Source: Chytridium lagenaria
Lineage: Eukaryota > Chytridiomycota > Chytridiomycetes > Chytridiales > Chytridiaceae
Reading direction: 5' to 3'
Assembly (NCBI GenBank): GCA_025449115.1
Contig: JAHLKC010000007.1
Location: 310,001-374,000, forward strand
Length of the DNA stretch: 64,000 bases
The position numbers and the translations under genes are program-made. Shown here in pieces: positions 34,915 through 45,425 of this stretch; the first letter of the stretch is position 1; each line of letters begins with the position of its first letter. Below the pieces are notes generated by a model. The model searched no databases. It was not told the origin of the DNA and worked only from the letters and a program-made list of their open reading frames with translations.

Positions 34915-36361
34915 CTCATAGGATCCTGGAGCGACGTTTGACGTTGTTGCGGTTGATAAAGAAGTTGTCATAAATCTTGGAGCTCCCTTTTTGAAAACAA
35001 TAGTCGCTGCGTTTGGAGTATGTTTGACCGATTTCATGGCATTGTAAGTTCCTGGGCCCAATTTTGTCTTTAAAGAAAGTATTTGGTGGGGCGAAATTGG
35101 AAGTAAAGACAAAGATGTCAGATGTGAAGGAAAACATATAAATCACCTGATTAGGAATTATAAAACGCGGTGCAGCTTTATACGCCCACTGATCCTCTAA
35201 GGGTCTTCCCTTAGACTGCCTATCCTTGACAACAGCCTCAGGGCCAGGCCAAACCAACGGATATGGGTCGTAAGCCGCGACCATCGCTTTCACATCCGCA
35301 TTCGGGTTCCTCGCCAACAACCTCGCATACGCCAGCACTTCCGGATTCGGAAACGCCGTTCTTACAATTCCACGTCTCGCAACCCCATCATCGTACGCTT
35401 CCGAAGTGACGGGTCGTGCTATTTCTAATGCGACACCGTCAACAATTTGTGCGAGGCCTTGGCCTTGTAGGACGCGTTGGCCGTATACGGATTGTTGCAT
35501 AATGGTGGGTGCTGGTACGTTTAAAGGACTTTCGGGAATGGCGGTTTCAGGTGTTGTAGGGAGTCCTTGAATGCTTGAACGACGGACTGGGGATCGGACC
35601 CGTGACGATGGCACACGGCTTTCAGTTGCGTCAAGTTCTTCCAACATGGTTTCTTCCGTAACTGAAGTTTGTCTCATACGTTGCCGCAGAGGTGTCATGG
35701 ATGACTTTATGCCAGAAGTGGGTCGTGCTTTTGGAGATTCTTGACGTTCTTGTTCGTCGGTTTTAGAGTCAGGCGGAGGTTTGACGGATGATTTGCGACG
35801 GACTATCGGAGGTGGGTATACTGTAGAGTCACTGCTTTCTTCCTTAGGCGGGGAAGTCTCGCCCAAAGGCTTGACAGAAGAACGACGCCTTGAAAATGAT
35901 GGAGCTAGGTCTCCTTGAGCTGAGTTTGGATCCAACTGCACCCCACTACGGGATCCTCTGCGTGCAATAGAACTCCTTCGTCGAAGTGGGCCCTCTGTAA
36001 CTTCTTCAGGATCCTTTTCATCATCCATCCAAATCGCGGATGTTCTTCGTTTAGGACTTTCGGGCCGTCTCCCATGAGCTTCCGCGTCGAGTAAAGCAGC
36101 CGATGCGGGCGTCACCGCCTCCAACGTCGACGCATGCCTTTGAGGCGGTTCAAAGTTAATTATAGATAAGTTTCGTTTGAGTGGCTCTGGAGGTGCTTCT
36201 TCTGCAGATGTCGCTGCAGGGGTTTGTGGTTTCGAGAAACCAATATGAACAGCCGAAGGTTGGCGTCCGAGACGCGATAATCCGACGCCTAGACCCCCAG
36301 ATTTCAAAAGACTAGGACTTTCCTCTTCCTGGAGACTGTCGAGGATACGGCGCTCCATCAC
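34915..36361 (-). CDS. Sperm-tail PG-rich repeat (STPGR/ODF3-like) axonemal protein
   Basis: Exon 1 (35147-36361) encodes 405 codons, mostly disordered and Ser/Arg/Pro-rich with basophilic kinase-type RRRSS/RRKSS motifs (RRRSSIARRGSRSG, RRRSSVKP, VRRKSSVKP). It closes with APRFIIPNQ. After an intron (35068-35146) exon 2 (34915-35067) reads TKLGPGTYNAMK and later KKGAPRFMTT and VAPGSYE. The GPGTY/APGSY and APRF pattern is the mark of STPGR proteins that decorate microtubules of cilia and flagella. Reading past 34915 needs another exon, possibly in 34610-34815, so the C-terminus is incomplete. The start is the only Met at the head of the long open frame. Its presence argues for a flagellated zoospore stage. 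Confidence 0.7.
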
Positions 36362-36450
36362 GGACTAGAGTTTTCACGGCCACCGGGTGCTGGGTCAGGG
36401 TCTATCTATTTGCAGCCGAGAATTAATCAAGGACGTTACAGTAGACACGA

Positions 36451-36792
36451 TTAGCCATCAATCATGCAGCTTGCTGCATTGTCTGTGATATATGCTCCAG
36501 TGCTGGCTCCCATTGTTCCTGATCGCACGCACCGAATAAATAATTTAGATAAAAAGGACTCCACATTAAAATCGTCGCTCGCTCTAAAACTCGGTGCGAT
36601 GCCTGGATCTTCCCAGACATGTTTGAAAGGACTTTCGTTGTTTTGATGAAGGAGTATCGCACGGAGAGAACCACTAGAGTGCATTTGACACTTGCATCCG
36701 TTGTAACGCCAATTTGTTCCCAAATCAAAGGTGGTCAATAATTCTGGGTCAACCAGCAGACGAGGAAACGAGCCGACGCCAATCATTTTCAA
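36451..36792 (-). CDS. Hypothetical protein, 113 aa
   Basis: An intact single-exon frame starting MKMIGVGSFPRLLVDPELL, with a central Cys/Trp-containing segment (TNWRYNGCKCQMHSSG). No family recognised. It lies head-to-head with the TIGAR-like gene (98 bp between starts) and downstream reading is stopped at 36451. It could be a real small gene or a chance frame; no intron signals are needed. Confidence 0.35.
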   Translation of the reverse strand: MKMIGVGSFPRLLVDPELLTTFDLGTNWRYNGCKCQMHSSGSLRAILLHQNNESPFKHVWEDPGIAPSFRASDDFNVESFLSKLFIRCVRSGTMGASTGAYITDNAASCMIDG

Positions 36793-36889
36793 GCGAACTC
36801 AAACGAGACAATGCTCACTATGGGAGTGTGTAGGAGCAATTTCGGTGATAGGCTTTTGCGCAACATTCAACACACATCACAACGAAGCT

Positions 36890-38032
36890 ATGCCTCAACG
36901 AAGGAAGCAGAGACTTACATTGGCAAGAACGTCTGCCTCAGCGTCACCATCATCCGACAGTGAGCTACTGCATTGTCATTCAAAATTCGTTAACTTCCGC
37001 TTTAGTGCCGAGACAGAGATGAATGCGCAGCCCACTCGGGTTCTTCAAGGTCAAGCAGGTATGCCATCGAGCGTCATTTCATAAAATCTCATCTAATGTC
37101 TTTCTTCGGGCGAGAAAAGATGTTCCCATCAATGCATCGGGGCAAAAGCAGGCGTCTGCTGTGGCCTGGAGGTTGAAGAAGGAGACATTCGATCATATTT
37201 TTTGTAGTGACCTGACTCGAGCCGTTCAGGTAGGATCGTCTTTGTTAAGCCATTAGCGACTAAACTTATGATTAGACCGCCAACGAAGTAAAGACATACC
37301 ACCCTGATATTGGGATCACACTGGACAGGAGATTAAGGGAAATGGCAAGCTCCTTTAGTGCCCTTATTTCGCGCTAATCCTTAATTTATCTATATTTTTC
37401 AGGATCTCGGTGACCTCACTGGAATGACATGGAATGAGGCCAAAAAGATGCTTAAGGCAGAAGATCAGACTTTTGATCAACACTTAAAGCGCTCCGGGGA
37501 GAGCAACAGCGATTTCGAGGAGCGCGTTGTCGAGTTTTACACAGATCTGATTGAAAACTATATCGTGAAGCCGCATAGGGAACTCATGGAAAACGCGTTA
37601 AAATCGCAAGGTTCAGGATTAACAGATCAACTTGACGTACACGTGGCTCAAGAAGAACGTCGATTGTCCGTTATTACAAGGTCAGCCGGAACTACACCTC
37701 GAAGCAGTTTTCCGGGACCTTTACCAACCCCTGTGCGTTCTTTGATGCCTACGTTAAGTTGGTCAGCCGAGGCACCGCAATCGGAGCGTAAAAGTCCCGC
37801 ACGCAATCAACCAAGTCTGTTAAAATTGAAGCGCGTCAATCTTTTGATTATCACGCATGGCGGTTGGATTCAACGCCTCTTAAAGCACCTTGTTGATGAA
37901 CTTGGATTTCCAACAGAGGGTGAAAGCCATGCTCGCAGTTTTCCCAAAAATACGGGCGTGTACAGATTCAGCATCACCAAGATGATGAAAAGGGATGGAG
38001 ATTATGAATGGAGCGGTAGTTTTCTAACATGA
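36890..38032 (+). CDS. TIGAR-like histidine phosphatase (phosphoglycerate mutase superfamily), first catalytic His apparently missing
   Basis: Exons 36890-36930, 37006-37058, 37120-37229, 37276-37344 and 37403-38032 give 300 codons without a frame break. Family blocks in order: LTLARTAETEMNAQPTRVLQGQ (N-terminal phosphate site, first 31 residues), DVPINASGQKQA, FDHIFCSDLTRAVQTANEV, LRREM-type turn then DLGDLTGMTW, and LLIITHGGWIQRLLKHL with the second active-site His. Ser/Pro-rich sequence is inserted before the last block (about residues 158-235). TIGAR-type enzymes hydrolyse fructose-2,6-bisphosphate or other phosphometabolites. The usual RHGE motif reads RTAE here, which follows from the splice choice at 36930/37006. 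If correct, the first His nucleophile is gone and the protein may be a pseudophosphatase. The fourth intron (37345-37402) uses a GC donor (GCAAGC). Confidence 0.75.
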
Positions 38033-38280
38033 ACAGTGTGTCGCATCTTTCGCGTATCAATAAGGGGCTGTCATCTAAGGACAGCTCTCCCTACCAATCG
38101 CCTAGACACAGCCCAACCGCATTGAGGAAGCCGAGTCCGTTGGGACATGTTGTTGCTGCAAGCGGTGTAACATTGCCGAGTAACGGCACGGCCCCGCCGG
38201 CCCAGATTCCTACGGTTCAAGTACAGGCTGCCGAAACAAATTCAGCGGCGTCGACTTTCCGCAGATCGTTGGGATGGTGA
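38029..38280 (+). CDS. Small Ser/Pro-rich open frame overlapping the TIGAR-like stop by ATGA
   Basis: The frame starts inside the last codons of the phosphatase (ATGA overlap) and encodes 83 residues of low complexity (SPYQSPRHSPTALRKPSP). It may be the true C-terminal tail of the phosphatase, cut off by a one-base indel, or untranslated sequence. Overlapping genes of this kind are not expected in a fungus. Confidence 0.3.
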   Translation: MNSVSHLSRINKGLSSKDSSPYQSPRHSPTALRKPSPLGHVVAASGVTLPSNGTAPPAQIPTVQVQAAETNSAASTFRRSLGW

Positions 38281-38478
38281 ATATTGTTGGGCTGATAGAT
38301 AATCTTTAGGAGTAAAAAGCCGTCACTTCTACAACGACTTTATACAAAATATATTTACTGTTACTTTTTGGTTTGTTTTCAAATGCGAAGTATAAATATA
38401 TGACTTAAAACAATAATATATGTTTCTTGGTCTGGGAAATGTGGTTGTACAACAATTTGTATCATTGACAAACCCAAG

Positions 38479-40229
38479 ATGGAGGTTAACATTCGAGACA
38501 TCAAACTGCCCATGAAACCACATCCGCCATCGGGGCCTCCTCCGGGGCCGCAGATTCCCGTAAGTTTTATAGTTTCCATATATTTAGTTAAAATATGGTG
38601 TACGTGCTTGGCTGTGTTGTCATGGGGTCCGCTGTTGGATGTCTTAGAGAGGGATTTGCGTGGATAGGAGGGTTGAATGGATGCATGGCCTCTACGTCTG
38701 TCACCAGCAAGTACCATTATCAACCTAAAACAACATCACGTTTCTAGCGCCTTTGCATAGGTAGCACTCATTAACACTAGCGTATCTTCCACTTTATATC
38801 CTTTAATCCCAGGACATGACCATCGGAAAGATCACCGCCCATTCTGTCGAAGTCTCATGGTCAAACCTCGCCCCTCTCAAACCTCCAACAAGAGCCATAA
38901 CCCTTCACAGCAACAACTCTGCATCCCTTCCACCACTTCCTTCCAGCCGTTCTCACAACTCCCAACCACCCAAACCCGTGATATACTACCTCTCACGCGC
39001 TGAAGGCGACGACCCCGAATACGAGAAAGTCTATGAAGGAACATACATGAAGACGGTCGTGGACAATTTGAAACCACAGACAACGTATCGATTCAAGCTG
39101 AGAGTGTATTTACCAGACAAGGATGCGTTTAGTAAAGACTTCTCCGAGGCTGTAGCGACGACTTCAGGTGAGTGTCTAAACCTTCTATCATTTGCTTCAT
39201 CACAGTACCTCTGTTACTCATGAAGTCATTAAAATAATTAACTTTAGATGAGAGTCACCTTGGAAAAATTACGCTTCATCTTTTCCATGCTGTCCAAGAT
39301 GACGACTCCACACGCGCTGAGCAGATTCTCAAAGAATACGGCAAAGACGTTAACGTAGAATCACGAGACAAATACGGTAAAACCCTTCTTATGGTAATAC
39401 TACTCCCTCCTTTCTCTCTAATTTATTCATGCTTAAAACACCAACAAAAAAAGCAAGAATCGAATGCCTTTTTCTATTTGAAAGAAAAACTGACAGCAAC
39501 AAACAGATGGCCTGCCAATCCGGTTCCCGCTCTCTAGTCTGGACTCTCCTCCGCTACGGCGCCCTCACAACTTCCACAACCCGTTCAAACAAAACCCCTC
39601 TCTCCATAGCCGTCTCCAACGCCAACCTTAACGCCATAGAATCCATCCTCGAATACGACACCCACTGCATCGACATCCCTGATCAAGGCGGCTCAACCCC
39701 GCTCATGTGGGCCGTTGAGAACGGTTCCCACAAAAACGGTCCAGCGATTGTCTCAGCCTTATTACGAGCAGGAGCCGATCCGCTCAAGGAAGATATGAAC
39801 GGATATACGGCCTTGGAGAGGTTGTGTATCACGTGTGGTAATTTAAAGTGCGCAAGATTGCTTTTTGATCATGGGGCGAGGGTTGTGGGGAAGGTGGAAA
39901 GAAAGCGACCTATGACGACACTGATGCTGGCGGCGTTGAATGGGCATAAGGATATTTGCAGGGAGTTAGTGGAAAAGTGGCATGTGGATATAAGAGTAAG
40001 AAAGTCTCTTCAACTTCGACTTCCCCATGTATTCTTTTGATATTGCTTTATTATGTGTATTTTCATTGATATCTATTCAAAGGCACAAACCGATCACGGT
40101 CAAACCGCACGCTCCATGGCAGAAGGGAATGGTCACATGGCCGTAGTAGAATATCTAGACAAGCGTTTAAAACGCGACGACGAACGGAAGCAAGCCCTGT
40201 TGACAGATTCAAAGCAGGAAACGGATTAA
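38479..40229 (+). CDS. FANK1: FANK1 orthologue: fibronectin type III plus ankyrin repeats
   Basis: Five exons (38479-38559, 38813-39167, 39248-39393, 39507-39995, 40083-40229) join to 405 codons with no frame break. The short N-terminus PMKPHPPSGPPPG and IGKITAHSVEVSW begin an FN3 domain (about residues 25-145), whose end VDNLKPQTTYRFKLRVY matches the family. Ankyrin repeats fill about residues 150-385: DKYGKTLLMMACQSGS, GGSTPLMWAVENGS, MNGYTALERLCI, MTTLMLAALNGHKDIC and DHGQTARSMAEGNG. Animal FANK1 (about 345 residues) is a testis/ciliated-cell protein with the same order of domains, so this probably acts in flagellar biology here. The C-terminus is short and charged. Confidence 0.9.
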
Positions 40230-40284
40230 TATGAAGTTTTTGTGAAATAGCAGGAAACGGACTAATATGAAGTTTTTTTGAAAT
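40215..40284 (+). repeat. Two-copy tandem duplication at the FANK1 stop codon, period 36 bp
   Basis: CAGGAAACGGATTAATATGA begins at 40215 and recurs, with one change, at 40251 (CAGGAAACGGACTAATATGA). The first copy contains the last codons and stop of FANK1; the second lies in its 3' untranslated region. Confidence 0.85.
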
Positions 40285-40609
40285 AAAGAAAGCTAAAAAA
40301 AACAAAAAAGGAAAGGAAACAAACAAACAAGGGAAGACGTGATTTGCGATTGAATGTAGCAAATCCGTCAAACGCCTAAAAAAGAGAAAGAGGCTTCAGT
40401 TGGAATGTTCACATGGGATAGGCTTCATGATAGTGAGTGGTGGAGAGAAAAGATAACGGCCCGCCTATAAACTGTGCAGGAAAATGAAAACAGAATACGC
40501 CTCGTACAAGAAAATGGAAACATTTTCATTAGTCAAAATTGGCGCATACAGCCATGTGTATTTCACTCTTAAACAGTTAAATCAAAAAACAGAAATAAAA
40601 AAAGTAACA

Positions 40610-43600
40610 TCATCTCTTCCTCGACGGCCCTTTCAACGTCGCCAAAAACGCCTCCGCCCTTTTCATCCCATTCATCTTCCCCTTTATAAATGTCGGGAAC
40701 ACGTCCTCCCCCTCATCTCCCTCATCATCTTCCTCCTCCTCCTCATCCTCCTCATCCTCACTCGCCTCCTCGTCCAAAAGATCTATCCTTGCCTCCTTCG
40801 CCATCTCAACCTGCGCCCTCAACTTCCGTTCTCTCCTCACCAACCTTTCCAAAACATCATCCTCCTCAACTTCCACCTCACGACCACCCGTACTCTTCAC
40901 GCATTCCTTGACCTCCTTTAAAAACTCGGAATCCTCATACATGGCAGGTCCAACAACTTTCCGTCCACCCTCTTTCTTCTTCCTCAAAGCCGCAGCAACG
41001 TTCCCGGGAATCGTCGCTGGCGGCACAACCTCGAACCCGTCGCCATACGCGTTGAACGATGAATACATTTGTCGAGGGTCTTTGTTGAGGTACGGAGGAA
41101 GGTGGCGGTAGTTCGTGACGCCTGCAGCGGCTGACGCGTCTGCGGCGTTTTGTTGGGCAAGGTATCTAGCGAGTGTACGAACAGCAGGATGGTAGTGATC
41201 CTGTTTCAAGAAAAACAATCAAAAAAACAATACGATTTAGAATCGTGTATAATTCCCAGTATAGTTAACGTAAAAAAAAAATCACCTGTAAAATCTGAAC
41301 CTCCCACATTGTTGCGGAAAACGGATTACAAAGCTCCGGATCATTCAAATGAGGGAGATATGCACCTGCGCCAAGGCGTTCTTCCGCATCAAGAAGTTGT
41401 TGAAGTCTGGAATGTGACTACAAAACAATTAAATTGAACATAACGTATCAGAACAACAAAAAAGAATTCAAGAAAGGCAAATAAAATGCGTCTGGAACAA
41501 TAGTATGGTTCAAAAAACATGTCAAAAAGTAATAACGGTCTCACCATGAACAAATTTCTGACAAGGCTCATCGCCGCAAGGGTACCATGTGCCGGGAGGG
41601 CTGTCGCAACCGTCATAATCCGTTTCACAAATGCTGCAGCCCTCGTGATAGGAATCTCCAAGACATATCAGCCACATACAAGATTATGTTTTCTCTACCT
41701 GTTTTCTCTTGCTGAACGACAAATCAATACCAAGGAACGCAAGCTCAAGCTCAGATTTCTTTTTCTCATCTTTCAAGTGCTTAAGCTTGCTGCCATTGTT
41801 GGATTGCACGGCGGTATTAGGGGGAAATGCGGAGGAGGGATTTGCGGCAATACGGAGGAGAAGAGTATAAAGGGCGGAGTTGAAATCGCGTAGGTCGATG
41901 TTGATGGCCTCGGCTAATAAATGAGATCAGCTTATAAAACTCTGAATCTTATAATGCAATAAAGAGAGAATCCAGCTTCCTTCTCAAGAAAAGACGCGGA
42001 GAGCCATTGAAACTCACCCTGTCCTGACAAAATCCGATACGCAGACACAATACAGTGCAACGCACTTTCTGTAGTCCCCTTATCCGCCACCTCCTCATCA
42101 AACTTCTTCATCTGCTCAAAAGTGATCTCCTTAAGTACTTTGATCAAGTCTGCGAAAAAGTCCACATTGATCAAATGCGCGAACCGTGAGAGACCATCGA
42201 GAGTAATGGGAAGGAGTGGGGAGTCCTTGGCGCCTTTAAGGACGCGAAAGTATGTAGTAAAAACAAATTTAAGAGTCTCGGTGTGCTTAAAGGGAAAAAA
42301 ATTAGACATCGCGATCAACAAACTATATTTAAGAGCTGAGAAGACTGAAAGGAAACATGGAAATATATATATAAAAAAAAATTAAAAGAATCAAACTCAC
42401 CGTTCTCTTCCTTTGCTCTCTATCGACCTCAGCTTCAGCCTCCTTCATCTCCTCCTGCACCTCCTTCTCCAACTTCGACACCTTCCGCGCCTTCTTCGAC
42501 ATATGCACCTTCTCATCCCTCTTCCGTTTCCCTCCTGCCTTCTCCTTCTCCTCCTCTGCAACGCTCGCCAGCTCATCCTTCAATCTCAAATGTAAAAACG
42601 TTCCAAGAACTTCCGGTCCAACCTTGAACGCTCTCGCTTTCACGAATTTACTAATCAACCTCACAGCCTCTAAACTAGTTTCACCCGTCACGTCAGACTT
42701 AAAAACACGCTTAACGGCGTTACAGCACATTACACCTATGTCGGCGGGCTGACGGGTGGCCATGTGGCCGACAACTGCAGTCATCAGGTTAATCCGAAAG
42801 TTGAAATGCGGGACCGTTGTAAGGAGCTCCGTCATACATCGGATTGCAGCAGTGGCAACAGAGGGGTCACGAACGGATGTAGGGGAGTCGCTGAGATGAT
42901 GTTTGAGCGCTCCCTCAAGTTGTTGAAGGTAGGCTTGGTAATTCGAAACAAGGCCTTCCTCATATGAACGGAGCTTTTTCACGTCCTTTGAAACTTTTTG
43001 TTGTTTTTCAAGGTCGGTAAGGGGACGGATACGGTAGCCTGGGATGATATCACGGTAGACGGAAAGTTGAGTAAGGAGGCAGAATTTCTGAACGACAGGA
43101 TCATTGGTTTTTCCAATCTCTCTTAAACTCTTCAACATTCCAATCTGTTCAATCAATGTCAGGCTTCGTCTTCCTTTTAGCCAATAAAAGCGCTTACATG
43201 ATCTTCCGGACTCTCCAACAAGGCTGAAGCAATGCCCGCCATCTTCTCCTGAGCCTCAATACGGATGACTTTAGGTGACTTTCTCTCCTCCTCCTTTTCC
43301 GCCTTATCCTTCTGCTCCTCCTTCTTTGCCTTCGCCTTGGCTTTCTCTCCGCATCTCTCACAGCTTGAGCCTTCGCCTCCAATTCCTCCTGTGACGGCTC
43401 CACTTTTACCTCCTTCTTGACTCCCTTCACCCTCACAACCTTTCCTTCAGCCGTGATGACAGGCAATCGATCTGGCGCGTCATCCGCCACCTTCAACGTT
43501 CGTGGCTTTATTTCATACTCTCGCTCCTCATCCTCATCTTCATCGTCAGAGCGGACTTGGATCATGTCGAAATCGTCATCGTCGAAAAGGGCACCGGGTT

Positions 43601-43965
43601 TAGGTTTGGGGAGTGGGACGGGGTTCTTTTTTTCTTTGTTCTGTCTAAGTAGATGTTAGAAGAAAGTATTTGAGGGTGCTTGAAGATACTTTAAAAGAGC
43701 GTTCGGAATCCATCTTCATGAGAAACTTCAGTTGATCACCGTATTCGTCCATCATCTCCATATCTTCGTCAGAGAGTATGACATTTTCGTCGCACTGTCT
43801 ACGATGGCATCCTGCTGTAATATAGGGAGTTTAGCTTAAGTGCATGCAGTTCAAATGTAGATGACTTTGGTGATCAATAATGATGGCAGATGCCTCTACC
43901 TGCTTAACGGGCTTCGGCCTCTTTGAGAATGCCGTCTTTATCTTTTGCTTTGTCCGTTGGCGCAT
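40610..43965 (-). CDS. NOC3: NOC3-like nucleolar complex protein (ribosome biogenesis)
   Basis: NOC3 works with NOC2 in pre-60S ribosome maturation and also in replication initiation in yeast. The start at 43965 gives a basic, nuclear-type N-terminus ([18 protein letters not shown]). An acidic block ([21 protein letters not shown]) follows, then the conserved [64 protein letters not shown] and [17 protein letters not shown] segments, and a CBF/NOC-type C-terminal region ([29 protein letters not shown]). The end is acidic, then basic (KGPSRKR). At least six introns are seen, for example after EQRKRT near 42390. A frame break near 43348 (VRDAERK against the needed KAKAKAKK) requires one extra base; the housekeeping role makes a sequencing error likely. 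Confidence 0.85.
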
Positions 43966-44001
43966 GGTTTTAAAGGTTTCTTTCTTAAAGCTTCAAGAAA
44001 C

Positions 44002-44002
<1 letters not shown>

Positions 44003-44032
<30 letters not shown>
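44003..44032 (+). promoter_or_regulatory. 30-base A tract upstream of NOC3
   Basis: An uninterrupted run of 30 A on the plus strand starts 38 bp upstream of the NOC3 start codon (poly-T on the gene strand). Poly(dA:dT) tracts are known to exclude nucleosomes at fungal promoters; that role here is inference. The length of such a run is unreliable in an assembly. Confidence 0.45.
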
Positions 44033-44034
<2 letters not shown>

Positions 44035-44329
44035 AATTGTCAGTACTCCTGTTTTTCTGAAGTCACCTAATAATGTCTACATGCCGCCATACATATACAT
44101 ATGAAATCTGTGTTGAATATCTCCGAAGTATTCATGCGAGCTAATAACGATAGAGATGCTCCAATTTAATTGCGAAAGACTTAAGTTTTTATGTTACGTC
44201 AGACGGAAACATTGGGGTCAACATGCCCCTGTAATAAGAAAAATAGAGTAAACTGGAGAAAGGGCGTGTTGATTGTGAGGTTTAAAGGTATTTTCAATTT
44301 CTACAAATGGATTGTTGCGAAGTGGAAGA

Positions 44330-45425
44330 TTACGAGGAAGCAGTGTAGTAGTTGTAGTATTGTGTCGCCGTACTGTAAAGTGAAAAAAAAATTTATGTTA
44401 TTAGATTTGGAGGAGTTATGCAGAATAAAATATATATAGTACTGACCTCCTTCATATTCTCACTAAGAAGCTCCCACCGAGTCTTCGGCTTATCAGAACC
44501 TTGCTTCAAGAGAGCTTTCTCCTTCCTGATCTTGTAGTCTTCCCTTAACCACATCTCTACGACACGAAGGAGGGGAGAATTATCCACAGACTTTAACTCG
44601 TGCGCCTGATCAGGGCTGAGCTGCCTTGCTTCCTCAAGCTCAGGGAAACCTCGCGGGCTCAACACATCCTCGTCTTAACTACCTCACCGTCTCTGATGTG
44701 CACGGCGTGTGTCGGCCAACCACCCAATCCGTCAAAAATGTGCGTCGCATAGAGGATAGTAGCACTGCGCGTCTTTGTCTCTTCCATAAGGAAATCGAGG
44801 AGATCACGACGAACGAGAACATCGAGGTCGACAGTAACCTCGTCGAGAAGAAGAACGTTCCACGGCTCGAGAAGACCGAGAACTATTTGAACACGGCGAC
44901 GTTGACCGTCAGAGACTTCGTGCATGTGCCATGTAACATCAACGTCCATAATGTCCAGAAGACGGGAGCAACGTTCAGGTGTCTCTCTGCGCCAAGAGAT
45001 TTCAGGAGTCGCGACACGGGAACATCCCTGCGAACAATCGGGTTGTGCGCCCACTCTGTTCCAAGATATGTGATGCCCTACAAAAGAATGAGTCAGAGCA
45101 GTAGAAAACTTGTCGGGTAAGTGTCCATTCATCGTTCAAAAACTCACCTCGGACGACTCAAAAACGGGTTTTTTCCCTGAACACGGACACCACCCTTCAC
45201 CAACGTCTTTCCAGCAAGAAGCTTGAGGAACGTTGACTTTCCAGCGCCGTTAGCACCTATAAGAAGTGTTCTTGTGCCTTTTGCAAGGGTCATGTTGACA
45301 TTTTCGAGAATGGGAGGTCCACCGTAGGTAAAGTTGAGGTCGATGACCTCGACGGCTTGGTCTGTAGGAGGGAGCATAGCGGCAGCGGCACGAACCGATT
45401 GGGTAAGAGTCATGTCGGAAGGCAT
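44330..45425 (-). CDS. CAF16: CAF16-like ABC ATPase (CCR4-NOT associated)
   Basis: CAF16 is a soluble single-domain ABC ATPase associated with the CCR4-NOT transcription/mRNA-decay complex. Exon 1 (about 45155-45425) encodes [20 protein letters not shown] and the Walker [19 protein letters not shown]. After an intron come [20 protein letters not shown], then the signature [19 protein letters not shown] and Walker [20 protein letters not shown], followed by YATHIFDGL, which matches yeast CAF16 closely. A C-terminal extension includes [13 protein letters not shown] and [10 protein letters not shown]. Two frame breaks are evident: near 44985, where SLGAERH must change frame to [11 protein letters not shown], and near 44668, before EDVLSPRGF. 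Each looks like a single missing base. The last exon boundary (about 44330-44382) is uncertain. Confidence 0.85.
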
